Position numbers and translations under genes: made by a program
The notes under the pieces: generated by a model
Database searches by the model: none
What the model was told of the DNA's origin: nothing
The model's input: only the letters and a program-made list of their open reading frames with translations
Part shown: positions 1 through 7,836 of the stretch, piece after piece
Numbering within the stretch: position 1 is the stretch's first letter
Layout of the letters: each line of letters opens with the position of its first letter
Source: Discostella pseudostelligera
Taxonomy: Eukaryota > Bacillariophyta > Thalassiosirophyceae > Thalassiosirales > Thalassiosiraceae
Assembly (NCBI GenBank): GCA_036940085.1
Contig: JALLBK010000295.1
Location: 1-14,780, forward strand
DNA: 14,780 nucleotides
Direction: 5' to 3'

Positions 1-295
1 CTTCTACTTGTTTTGGCGGGAGAAAACGTGGCATCTCCGCCGCGACGTCACCGCTCGAGAAGATTCGTCATCTTCTCCACCAACCACCCAACCAGCCACC
101 AGGTCACATAGGAGTTCCTACGTGCATCGCTACGGATCTGCAGAGAGCCATTGATTCGAGAGGCAAAAAGAGACAGGAGACACAAAGTAAATGTTCTTCA
201 AGCCAATGCCGCCGCCCGCAATGCGAACATAATCCAACAAAGCCATAGCCTACACCATAGCCATCTCCAAACAAACCTGAAACAGTAACAACATC
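1..295 (+). promoter_or_regulatory. Upstream region and 5' leader of the ABC-F gene
   Basis: This stretch precedes the ABC-F start codon. Positions 11-23 read TTTTGGCGGGAGA, a good match to the E2F/DP consensus TTTSSCGC. The same 13 bases occur in inverted orientation at 4993-5005, upstream of the MBOAT gene. An ACGTGG core follows at 26-31 and a GACGTCAC (bZIP/CRE-like) element at 44-51. A short upstream reading frame, 13 codons plus stop, runs from 191 to 232 and would lie in the leader if transcription starts before 191. The transcription start cannot be read from sequence. The motif calls are consensus matches, not proven binding sites. Confidence 0.45.
191..232 (+). other. Possible upstream ORF in the ABC-F leader
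   Basis: An ATG at 191 opens a 13-codon frame that stops at TAA 230-232, 63 bp before the main ATG at 296. It contains two further in-frame ATGs (206 and 221). It matters only if the transcript starts upstream of 191. Nothing shows that the peptide itself is conserved. Confidence 0.25.
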
Positions 296-2644
296 ATGAG
301 CGCCGCAAAGCGATTCAATGAGAAGAGGGAGAAGCTCGCCCTAGCCGCCATCGATCGTGAGCTCGACACCGGTGCCGATAGCATTGACTTCGATGGTCTA
401 CTAAAGAATGATTTGAAGGCCGCGGCCATGGGAAAGGGTGATGAGGAACTCTTCGAGAAGAAACTATCTAAGGAGGAGAAGAAGGCTCTTGCCAAGGCCA
501 AACGGGATGCTAAGAAGAAGGACAAGGGCAAGAAGGGTGGTGGAAATGACTCGGAAGAGGAGAAGAAGGAAGATGAGCCAGCTGGGAATAGTGCAGCGGC
601 CGCGTTGGACAAACTGACCATATCGGGTGATATCGATCCCACTTCGGAGGAGGCCAAACATGAGGCTGCATTGGAAGAACTGTCTCGTCAAAATATTGTT
701 GTGACATATGAACAGCGCAAGGGAAATCTTCATGCCAATACGAGAGATATTAATGTCAGCGGTGTGAATGTAGCATTTCATGGAAAGTTATTGATTGAAG
801 AGACGGATGTGATTATCAACTATGGCAATCGATATGGGTTTATTGGGCCCAACGGCAGTGGAAAGGTCAGTTAGTGTGAATACACTATTTTATGTTCCAG
901 CGCCCAAGTCGTTTCTCATATAATGCAACCATCGTTCCCTATCCAGTCAACAATCATGAAAGCCATTGCTGCCAGGGCAATCCCTATCCCATCTGCACTT
1001 GACATTTACTTCCTTGACTCGGAATACCCCGCCCGTGATGATATCACTGCCCTCGAGGCAGTTATGGAATCCAACGATGAGGTTGCTCACCTAGAGCAGA
1101 AGGCAAATCAACTCAACCACGCCATGGCAGAAGCCAGTGAGGAGGAACAGAATGAAATTCAAATGAGTTTGGAGGCAATCTACGATAGATTGGATCAGCT
1201 GGATGTTAATACGGCTCAGGCACGTGCTACTACCATTTTGCATGGTTTGGGCTTTACAGTAGGTACGACGAGATTGAGATACTATGAAATATATCCTATT
1301 TTTGTCCACGCTATGTTCATCATCCTCTCTTCGCTCCTTCCTCTTCTCTCGACCCATATAGCCATGATGAATCAAAAGACTCGGGAGTTTTCTGGTGGAT
1401 GGCGGATGCGTGTGTCGCTTGCGAGGGCGTTGTTCCTTGAGCCCGAGTTTTTGCTATTGGACGAGCCCACCAATCACTTAGATATGGATGCGGTACTGTG
1501 GTTGGAGGAGTATTTGTCGAACTGGTCAAAGATTCTCTTCTTCGTTTGGTAAGTGATGATAGGGTGCGACCATTTTTTATTTGTTTCAAGTATCTTGTCC
1601 TAACGAGATATACGTGTCATCCACAGCCATTCGCAAGATTTCATGAACAATGTGTGCACTCACATTGTAAGGCTGGACATGACTTACAAAAAGCTTCGAT
1701 ATTACTCGGGTAATTACGACACTTACGTGCAGACGAGAAGAGATCAGGATATGGTTCAGATGAGACAATACGAAGCCGAACAGCGTGACATTGCTGAGAT
1801 TAAAGATTTCATTGCTCGCTTCGGTCATGGAACTGTGAAATTGGTACGCCAGGCCCAAGCTCGTGAGAAGCTTCTCCAGAAAAAGTTGGAGGCTGGATTA
1901 ACCCCTATGCCTGAAGTCGATCCGCAATGGGATTGGTCCTTTCCTGACGCTGGGCAGTTGGCTGTTCCAGTGTTGTCGATTGAGAATATCAGTTTCAATT
2001 ACCCCAATGGTCAAGAACTTTACTCCAAAGTTGATTTTGGCGTTGATCTTCAAACTCGGGTTGCTCTCGTAGGCCCCAATGGAGCGGGTAAAACTACTCT
2101 CATTAAGTTGATGACTGGTGAGCTAACACCCACCAAAGGGCAAGTCAAGAGAAATATGCACCTGAAAATTTCTCGATTCACTCAGCACTTCGAAGAGAAG
2201 CTTGATTTGACAATGACTCCTCTTGACTATTTCAAGCAAAAGCTAATGCCTGAAGAGCCCATTGAAAAGATCCGACCTCTTTTAGGAAGGTATGGTTGCA
2301 CCGGGGATCAGCAATCTCAAGTGATGTCTCAGCTGTCGGCAGGCCAAAAAGCACGCATTGTATTTGCCATTATTGCACACGAAAAACCGCACTTGCTTCT
2401 TTTGGACGAACCTACGAACCCGCTAGACATGGAATCGATCGATGCCCTTGCACGATGCCTCAACAAATTCCAGGGAGGTGTTCTCATGATCTCGCACGAC
2501 ATGAGGTTGATTTCGCAATGCGCCCAGCAAATCTATGTGTGTGATAACAAGAAGGTTACGAAGTACAGAGGAGATATCATGGACTTCAAGATGCACACTA
2601 GGAAGGAGAACTCAAAGAAATTGGCACAGCACATGAATGGATAA
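296..2644 (+). CDS. ABCF2: ABC-F subfamily ATPase, ABCF2/Arb1 type (4 exons, 696 aa)
   Basis: A soluble twin-ATPase of the ABC-F family. Its closest recognisable relatives, human ABCF2 and yeast Arb1, act in ribosome biogenesis and ribosome-associated control and are not transporters. Exons: 296-865, 947-1262, 1362-1548, 1627-2644; introns of 81, 99 and 78 bp. Each join restores family sequence: intron 1 splits Walker A between GPNGSGK and ST, intron 2 restores GLGFTVAMMNQK, and intron 3 falls just before HSQDF. Visible features: Lys/Glu-rich N-terminal extension (about residues 45-105); NBD1 Walker A 184-192, signature FSGGW 305-309, Walker B and D-loop LLLDEPTNHLD 326-336; the ABC-F linker (about 380-440) with FIARFGHG; NBD2 Walker A GPNGAGK 507-513, signature LSAGQ 594-598, Walker B LLLLDEP 614-620, switch SHD 647-649. 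It is about 70 residues longer than human ABCF2. Oddities: NBD2 reads TNPLD where the family has TNHLD, and residue 358 before the NBD1 switch His is Cys instead of Ser. The ATG at 296 is the first in frame with the conserved part. Confidence 0.93.
1263..1361 (+). other. Stop-free, in-frame intron 2 of the ABC-F gene
   Basis: This 99-bp segment begins GTACGA and ends CATATAG. It is a multiple of three and has no in-frame stop, so the reading frame runs straight through it and would add 33 residues, many of them hydrophobic. Removing it joins GLGFTV to AMMNQKTREFSGG, which matches the spacing in human ABCF2 (GLGFTPAM followed by eight residues to FSGG). The segment ahead of the acceptor is pyrimidine-rich. 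I therefore call it an intron despite the open frame. Confidence 0.82.
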
Positions 2645-2941
2645 TCTTATTCTCTCGGACTGTTAGGTTAATAATCTTAATATTTGTGGTTACGATTTCG
2701 ACCTATCCGTTCCTGAACTGTATTCTGATTTACTCCTACTGTTTACTTGCAGTTGCAACTCCATGTTGTGTAAATTACAAATTACGTTAGACTACGACCA
2801 CACATAATTGCTATGCATTCCAATACTTCATTTTTGAAATCAGGTGATGGAGAATTCGTGTGTGGCACAATCAATCCCTCGTAGCAATAGTAGCAGATAG
2901 ATGATAGATGGCAGTTTGCCAATAAGGAGACATTCCTTCAT
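2645..2941. other. Convergent 3' region between ABC-F and MBOAT genes
   Basis: These 297 bp separate two stop codons facing each other and should hold both 3' UTRs and polyadenylation signals. The sequence is AT-rich, with TAATAATCTTAATA near 2669-2682. I see no coding potential, structured RNA or repeat that I could defend. Confidence 0.5.
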
Positions 2942-4758
2942 TTACTCCTCTTTTTTCTTGGGAGTGGGCAAGCTGGAAACAACAAAGTAGAATACAACGC
3001 AAGCGATATGTCCAGCAAAGTAATAGTTTTTCCAGTTGATGACAGCCCAATCAAATGCAAGAAGCTGGAAAGGCTGAATCATATACTCTACAATCAATGA
3101 GGTTGCCAATCTGCAAACAATGGCATATGGTCCCCAGCTCTTCCCGTTTTCAAAGCGAGGAGTGAGTTTCTTCCTTCCGATTCTTTCACAAAATGAAACG
3201 AGTGGAACTGACAAGAAGAACATGTAGTAACCTGTTGGCATTGTGGCGGCAGCATAATATTGAGAACAGATGATGGCAAAATAGTAGTTTTCCCGGTTGA
3301 TAACTGGGCACAATCAAATGCACAAAGCTGGATGCCCTCACCTGGATAGAACCCGTGCCAAAATGCTGACATGCCGTAAGTCGCAAAGAGTGAACCATTT
3401 GTACGCATGTAGACATACTTGGCCAACCAGTTTGCAGTCTTCTTATTCCATGCTGCACTTAGAGTCTTAAGATTCGGTGCCGTTTCGAACTGAATTACGT
3501 CAATGTTGTTTGATACTTGCCAGCCCTTTGGCTCGCCCTTGCTATCGAATCCTTCAAACCCAGCGTACCAGACATTATTTGCTCCCTCTGCATTCATCCA
3601 GGCAAAGTAATACTTGAAACGGATAAAGAATAATGCCAACCATGAATAGGCGTAGCGTTCATATGCTGGCTTGGCTAACATTTTCTCCGTGATTAATACA
3701 GGGATGGCATTCTGAGGATCAGACGGGTCCAAAAGCGGGAACATGCCAGTTCCAACCACGAATATTCCCAGACACACGAGACTTGCGAGGAGAGGGCGCA
3801 TCGTAGGCCATAACTGGCTGGGAATCCGACCCTTCGGTTTCCCAGACTTGTCATACAATAGCGATCCGTCACAAGCATCGGCATAAAATCTGTATTCGTA
3901 CGCAGGACCAGCGAGAACTGTCGCAAAGCAAAAGGTATATCCAAGGTATCTATTCGCAGAAATCATCGAATTAGGTGACGATTTTGAAGTAGGAGATAAA
4001 AATTGACGTCCAACTTACTCAATGATTCCAGGGAGAGAGGTAACAGCAACATCAGCGCATTTCTTTGCAGCCCTATCTTCCTTTCCTTTCCTGATTAGTT
4101 CGCCATCATAAAGGTTGTAGGCGAGCGAGTACAACTTCATTGTAAGCACCATCTGAGGTCCAGTGAAGTCCATATCCCATCCAAGATAATTGATGTATTG
4201 ACGATGCAAATGCCCGGCTGTAATGTAGATCATCATGAAGATCGGCACAACTGTCTTGGCGAGGCTCGAGGGGAGGATGAGGAACATGGCGTAGGCGACC
4301 AACGAACTGATAAGCTGATGGATCCACTGAATCCCAATCGTAAATTGTAGTAGGAATGCACCGAGAAGGAAGGAGAAGAGATGTTTGATCTTTCCATGAG
4401 GAAGTGAGAGCATGATCATTCCAAGTGGGTAGCAGATGAGCAGCCCAAGGAGATATTCGAGTGTTTCGACATCTTGGCCAACCGTTTGGGAAAGGGACTT
4501 GACGCCTTCTTTCACGAAGCTTGGTACTGATGAAATAGCAATTCGTATGCAGTTGAACATTTTTATTCATTTGATTTGCAAACGGATTGATCAGACAACA
4601 TTGCGTGGATCTCAGATTTGCACTCGCCCGCAACACTTGAACCTTAGCGATTACTCACCGAGGACAACCGTAGGAGCACAGTAGGGCTCGAACGAGTACG
4701 CGAACTCGATCATTTTTTCAATGCCAACGCTGACCGCTAAGGGAAGAACGCGCTCCAT
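2942..4758 (-). CDS. MBOAT-family lysophospholipid acyltransferase (4 exons, 501 aa)
   Basis: A multi-pass ER enzyme that transfers an acyl group from acyl-CoA to a lysophospholipid (Lands cycle remodelling), as in LPCAT3/MBOAT5 and yeast Ale1; the head-group preference cannot be read here. Exons in transcript order: 4758-4659, 4526-4019, 3949-3342, 3231-2942; introns of 132, 69 and 110 bp. Joins rebuild continuous family sequence, for example IIE-YLGYTFC at intron 2 and WHGFYPG-YYMFF at intron 3. Visible features: many hydrophobic segments; WNKKTANWL with the conserved Asn at 371; SAFWHGFYPGYY with the active-site His at 401; NWKNYYFAGH with a conserved C-terminal His at 480. The last four residues, KKEE, form a KKxx ER-retrieval signal. 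Length matches the family. Start chosen at 4758 because exon 1 then splices in frame at GTGAGT and supplies the usual N-terminal region. Intron 3 holds a degraded copy of part of the last exon, listed separately. Confidence 0.9.
3275..3334 (-). pseudogene. Decayed copy of MBOAT last-exon sequence inside intron 3
   Basis: Within the third MBOAT intron this stretch aligns to positions 3014-3069 of the last exon. A 29-base block matches at 24 positions, and all five differences are transitions. After a 2-nt insertion in the intron copy come 12 identical bases (CAATCAAATGCA on the plus strand), two mismatches and 8 identical bases. Read on the minus strand the intron copy gives LCAFDCA, then after the frame break VINRENYYFA, against LLAFDWA and VINWKNYYFA in the exon. 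Three of the five block differences are synonymous. The copy is frameshifted and lies between a good donor (GTGAGG) and acceptor (CCAACAG), so it is not part of the normal protein. Confidence 0.75.
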
Positions 4759-4927
4759 GGTGATAATATTAATTGATCACTCTCAATACCTGAATAATAA
4801 TTGGGAATAGTAATTGATGATGATGATGATGAGACAGAACATCATCATGAATCTTTTCCACACCACAACCACAGTTCACGTTCACCATTCACCACGCACG
4901 CGCGCGAGTGACGTAAGCGAGGGTCTA

Positions 4928-5042
4928 CACGTGGAGGTGTGCTGGTTTGTGGCGCCAAATTCCACCTCCCGCCAACAATAAAAATAGTTTAGTCTCCCGC
5001 CAAAACATATTTCTTCTATCGCCAAAATTTGCCACGTGGAGG
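4928..5042 (-). promoter_or_regulatory. Cluster of four E2F/DP-like sites between two CACGTGGAGG repeats
   Basis: CACGTGGAGG occurs at 4928-4937 and again at 5033-5042, in the same orientation and 105 bp apart start to start. Both contain the palindromic G-box/E-box core CACGTG used by bHLH and bZIP factors. Between them lie four E2F-like elements: GGCGCCAAAT 4951-4960, CCTCCCGCCAACA 4965-4977, TCTCCCGCCAAAA 4993-5005 and TCGCCAAAA 5019-5027. They sit about 170-285 bp upstream of the MBOAT ATG. The third is an exact inverted copy of 11-23. Binding is inferred from consensus only. Confidence 0.55.
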
Positions 5043-5144
5043 AGGCAGTTGATCGGTGACGAGAGTGAGCCGAATGCAGCAGTGAGATTGCAACCTTCCA
5101 TACTCCGATCTACTTGATATGTTGCCATGAGGAACCTAAATAAT

Positions 5145-5165
5145 CAATGGGCAATGGGCAATGGG
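5145..5165. repeat. Perfect tandem heptamer, CAATGGG x3
   Basis: Three uninterrupted copies of CAATGGG occupy 5145-5165 in the non-coding stretch between prohibitin and MBOAT. This looks like a small tandem repeat; no function can be assigned from sequence. Confidence 0.9.
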
Positions 5166-5303
5166 TCATAATCTATTGATCGTCACTTGAGTTCGCAGGA
5201 AATTGATCTTCGCTGTTATACGGCAAACATCCCACTCGAGTCAACTAACATCTAATAATTTATTCTCCCGGTCATATGCTGGCGTCGTCTCTCCCCCGAC
5301 ACA

Positions 5304-6269
5304 TTACTTCCCCAGCCAACCACGTTTTTGTCCATGAACACTCTTTTCAAACTTATCATCCGCATCTCCCAACAAATTCAACAGCAACGAGTCAGCATTC
5401 AAGTACACCTTATTTCCTGAACCAGCCACAGTATCCGCAATATCCTTCGCAGCATCAATCCTCCTCAACTTCATAAAACCAGGATTCCTCTTCACGGCAT
5501 TACCAATCAACTCGGCACTCTCAGCCTCTCCCCGAGCCTTGGTAATAATCGTCTTCTTCTCCTGGATCGCACCCAGAACGACATATTTCGCACGTTCCGC
5601 ATCCTGCTGAGCAACCTGCTTCGCCTCCACCGCCTTCGCATACTCGGGGCTGAACGCCAAGTGTGTTATGGCAACATCCTCCAATAAGACGTGAAATCCA
5701 CTGCAACGCGCGGATAATTCTGCCGAAATAGCTGCCGAGACCTCCTCTCGCTTCGTCAAGAGCTCATTGGCATTGTACCGGGCCACCACGGCCTTGGCAC
5801 ATTCATTCATGAGACTGGGTAGGATACGTTCATCGTAATTCATTCCAAGATGACGATAAATCCAAACGAGATTGTTCTGGTCGGGTTTATGCAGCACTCG
5901 CACACCAATGGTTACCATTTGTAAATCTTTACTTCCAGTCAATGTCTGAAGATTGACAGGCCGCGTTCGAATGTCATAGACGATGGGACGCTCGAACCAT
6001 GGAATGTTGAAATTCAACCCCTCGTTGTACACTTGGGGTTTCATCCCCATGATACGGTTGAATATTACCGCGCGGTGACCTCCCTCGACTGTGAAGATGG
6101 AGTTGTAGGCGCCATATCCTAGACCGCCCGCGACAATCAGAGAGCCCGCCGCTCGGCTTGCAGCCTTGGCTGCGCCGGCACCGCGACCAGGCTCTCCACC
6201 TCCACCAGCGCCTCCCTTTGGAATATTTTGTGCCATTTTTTGGAAGGCATCCCTGAATTTCTGCGCCAT
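5304..6269 (-). CDS. PHB2: Prohibitin-2 (single exon, 321 aa)
   Basis: A subunit of the mitochondrial inner-membrane prohibitin ring, which alternates PHB1 and PHB2 and scaffolds m-AAA protease, cristae and lipid organisation. Visible features: a Gly-rich N-terminus (about residues 18-33) after a short basic helix; one membrane segment at about 40-60; the SPFH/band-7 domain from about 57, with SIFTVEGGHRAVIFNRI, NEGLNFNIPWFERPIVYDI and TGSKDLQMV; LLEDVAITHLAFSPEYAKAV followed by the C-terminal coiled coil (about 208-275); and a terminal NPGFMKLRRI...VYLNAD...LLLNLL block. VEGGHRAVIFNRI and the long N-terminus assign it to PHB2 and not PHB1. The start at 6269 is chosen because family similarity begins there and its context (ACCATGG) is strong; the frame stays open to 6524 upstream but reads as low-complexity leader. 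It is about 20 residues longer than human PHB2, partly from a basic C-terminal tail ending KRGWLGK. It is divergent from the J-protein gene. Confidence 0.95.
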   Translation of the reverse strand: MAQKFRDAFQKMAQNIPKGGAGGGGEPGRGAGAAKAASRAAGSLIVAGGLGYGAYNSIFTVEGGHRAVIFNRIMGMKPQVYNEGLNFNIPWFERPIVYDIRTRPVNLQTLTGSKDLQMVTIGVRVLHKPDQNNLVWIYRHLGMNYDERILPSLMNECAKAVVARYNANELLTKREEVSAAISAELSARCSGFHVLLEDVAITHLAFSPEYAKAVEAKQVAQQDAERAKYVVLGAIQEKKTIITKARGEAESAELIGNAVKRNPGFMKLRRIDAAKDIADTVAGSGNKVYLNADSLLLNLLGDADDKFEKSVHGQKRGWLGK

Positions 6270-6907
6270 GGTTTCTCTTCTTTGATGATGAAAGGTAAAG
6301 TAGGTTCTATTATGGTTTGATGCGATGAGAATGCAAGGTTGAGTTTGTGTGGTGGATGTGGGTGAAATGCAGGACTGCTGCATGCTCTTGCATGCAGCTG
6401 CCCCAGATCTTTTGCCTTTGCCGCCACCACCTCCTCGCCCCTCCTCCAGAGAGACAATAGGCAGACAGACGTGACACCGCACACCACTCAAACAACAAAC
6501 AACAAGAGCGACGAGCGACAACACCTACTAACACTAACTCTGACCATCGCCATCGCCGCCGCCACCAAGGCAAGGGTACGTTATGTAGCACCGCACCCAC
6601 TGCACCCTGCACCAAGTGGTCGCTGTACCGACTCCTCCAAGTCCCAGGCCCGCAAAGCCTTGTTAGTCTCAAGCGGGTGGATTTTGGATTTGCTACTCTG
6701 AAACATCATCATCCTACGCGATCGTCGTCGTCTTCCGCATCAGAGCTCGTCTGTTAGAGTTAAATCTCGATTGCTGCTTCATCATCGTTTAATGCGACAT
6801 GCAACGTGCATCTCTGAATCCAACCCAATCATCGTCGTTGCTCTGCAATGCAGCCATCGTAAGATCATGAGAGTGCATCACTGAGATCTGAGATACTACC
6901 ATCTAGC
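6270..6907. promoter_or_regulatory. Divergent promoter region of prohibitin-2 and the J-protein gene
   Basis: These 638 bp separate two start codons pointing away from each other, so both promoters should lie here. Visible elements: a 22-nt perfect hairpin at 6377-6398; a C-rich tract on the plus strand around 6419-6448; and GCC/CAT-rich low-complexity patches at about 6545-6565 and 6705-6740. Open frames crossing the region lack ATG starts or recognisable protein similarity, so I call no gene. Confidence 0.6.
6377..6398. repeat. Perfect 9-bp hairpin with TCTT loop
   Basis: GCTGCATGC at 6377-6385 pairs exactly with GCATGCAGC at 6390-6398 across a 4-nt loop. It lies 108 bp upstream of the prohibitin ATG, in leader or promoter DNA. 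It contains two copies of the palindrome GCATGC, so it could be paired protein sites as easily as an RNA structure. Confidence 0.6.
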
Positions 6908-7651
6908 ATGCTCTCATCAGAAGAGAATTCCACTACTCCGAGACAAACTCATTATGATGTCCTCCAAATATCACACACTGCAACACAAGACGAAATTAAA
7001 GCAGCTTATCGTTCTTTGGTAATTGGGTGTCATCCAGACAAACTGTCGTCGGTACATATCAATGATGGTGCTTCTACCGTGGTACCTATTTCAGAGACTA
7101 TGTCTGGAATCGACATTGATGATGCAACAACTGATGAAGTTATCAATGACGAACAACGTGAAACAGCTGGAAATCACCCATCACTGAGTGAAATAGACTT
7201 GACAAAGTTACAGACGGAAGAAGTATCCGAGCAGAATGCAACAACATTTCATCAACTACAAGCAGCATATCATTGCTTACGTGATCCTGATATACGCCGT
7301 CAATATGACGAAAGCATGAGCCGAACCAAAGAGCAAGAGGAATGGAAATGGAAGGGTTCATCTGAAGTGAAATTGTCAGATATGGAGAGCGATTGGTGTT
7401 GTGTAGTGGACGAAGGAAATGATGAGAATGAAATGGATGTAGTTCGTTCCACTGACGAGAGCACGATATTGCAAAAAGTCTTTTTCTATCCCTGTCGATG
7501 TGGGGATACATTTCAGGTATTGCAAGAGGAGATACTGGGATCAATCGATGACGCAAAGAATGTTGGAGATAGATTTACTAACCGTGTGTGGCAATGCGAA
7601 AGTTGCAGCTTGACGATTCGAATACAAATCGACCTCGAACTCGATGAATAA
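6908..7651 (+). CDS. DPH4: DPH4/DNAJC24-type J protein with CSL zinc finger (247 aa as read)
   Basis: DPH4 (Jjj3) is the J-domain co-chaperone and electron-carrying partner of diphthamide synthesis, which modifies one histidine of elongation factor 2. Visible features: J-domain helices I-II from HYDVLQIS (15-22) through AAYRSLVIGCHPDK, with HPD at 42-44; helix III FHQLQAAYHCLRDPDIRRQYD (114-134); an acidic linker; then the DPH-type zinc finger, FFYPCRCGDTF (CxC at 196/198) and VWQCESCSL (CxxC at 230/233). The order J domain then CSL finger is diagnostic. Oddity: 69 residues lie between HPDK and helix III, against roughly 20 in human DNAJC24. A possible phase-0, stop-free intron, 7052-7213 (GTACAT to TTACAG, 162 bp), would remove 54 of them and leave a 193-aa protein of more normal shape. 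I keep the unspliced reading because the donor is weak, but the choice is open. An AATAAA overlaps the stop codon at 7647-7652. Confidence 0.88.
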   Translation: MLSSEENSTTPRQTHYDVLQISHTATQDEIKAAYRSLVIGCHPDKLSSVHINDGASTVVPISETMSGIDIDDATTDEVINDEQRETAGNHPSLSEIDLTKLQTEEVSEQNATTFHQLQAAYHCLRDPDIRRQYDESMSRTKEQEEWKWKGSSEVKLSDMESDWCCVVDEGNDENEMDVVRSTDESTILQKVFFYPCRCGDTFQVLQEEILGSIDDAKNVGDRFTNRVWQCESCSLTIRIQIDLELDE

Positions 7652-7836
7652 ATATAGATATCGGAATTATTGAATGATAGATATTGCCTAGCCGGTTTAG
7701 GGCAGTGTTAATTGCATCATTTGTCTATTATAGTTAATTTAGGGACCCGGCTGATCAGTTCGTCACCAACTCTCGTGTGAAATCCATCTGATTAACCCCC
7801 CTCCCCCCGCCCTCCTCACTCGAATTTACACACAAT
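7652..7836. other. Convergent 3' region between J-protein and ANL-like genes
   Basis: A short stretch between facing stop codons. It contains a C-rich run (about 7796-7813) on the plus strand and AT-rich DNA before it. It presumably holds both 3' ends. I see no gene or structured RNA. Confidence 0.5.

Larger units (their letters stand above)
4759..5303 (-). promoter_or_regulatory. MBOAT upstream region with E2F-like/CACGTG cluster and prohibitin 3' flank
   Basis: These 545 bp lie between the MBOAT start (minus strand) and the stop of the prohibitin gene, also on the minus strand. The part nearest MBOAT carries a (TGA)6 run at 4815-4832. Half of that run can pair with CATCATCAT at 4840-4848 across an 8-nt loop. 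A bZIP-type TGACGTAA is at 4909-4916. The region 4928-5042 holds the E2F-like cluster described separately. Further out is a perfect triple heptamer at 5145-5165. I see no gene here; a 67-codon minus-strand frame at 4925-5128 resembles nothing I know. Confidence 0.6.

Noticed and set aside
250..657. Long minus-strand open frame opposite ABC-F exon 1
   Set aside because: It mirrors the Lys/Glu-rich coding strand and yields a Ser/Phe/Leu-rich translation with no family features; the plus strand is clearly coding.
6270..6524. N-terminal extension of prohibitin by 85 residues in an open frame
   Set aside because: The translation is low-complexity and contains no family sequence. Prohibitin similarity and a strong start context begin at 6269.
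6310..6701. Several overlapping open frames in the prohibitin/J-protein divergent region
   Set aside because: The translations are compositionally biased, some lack ATG starts, and none resembles a known protein.
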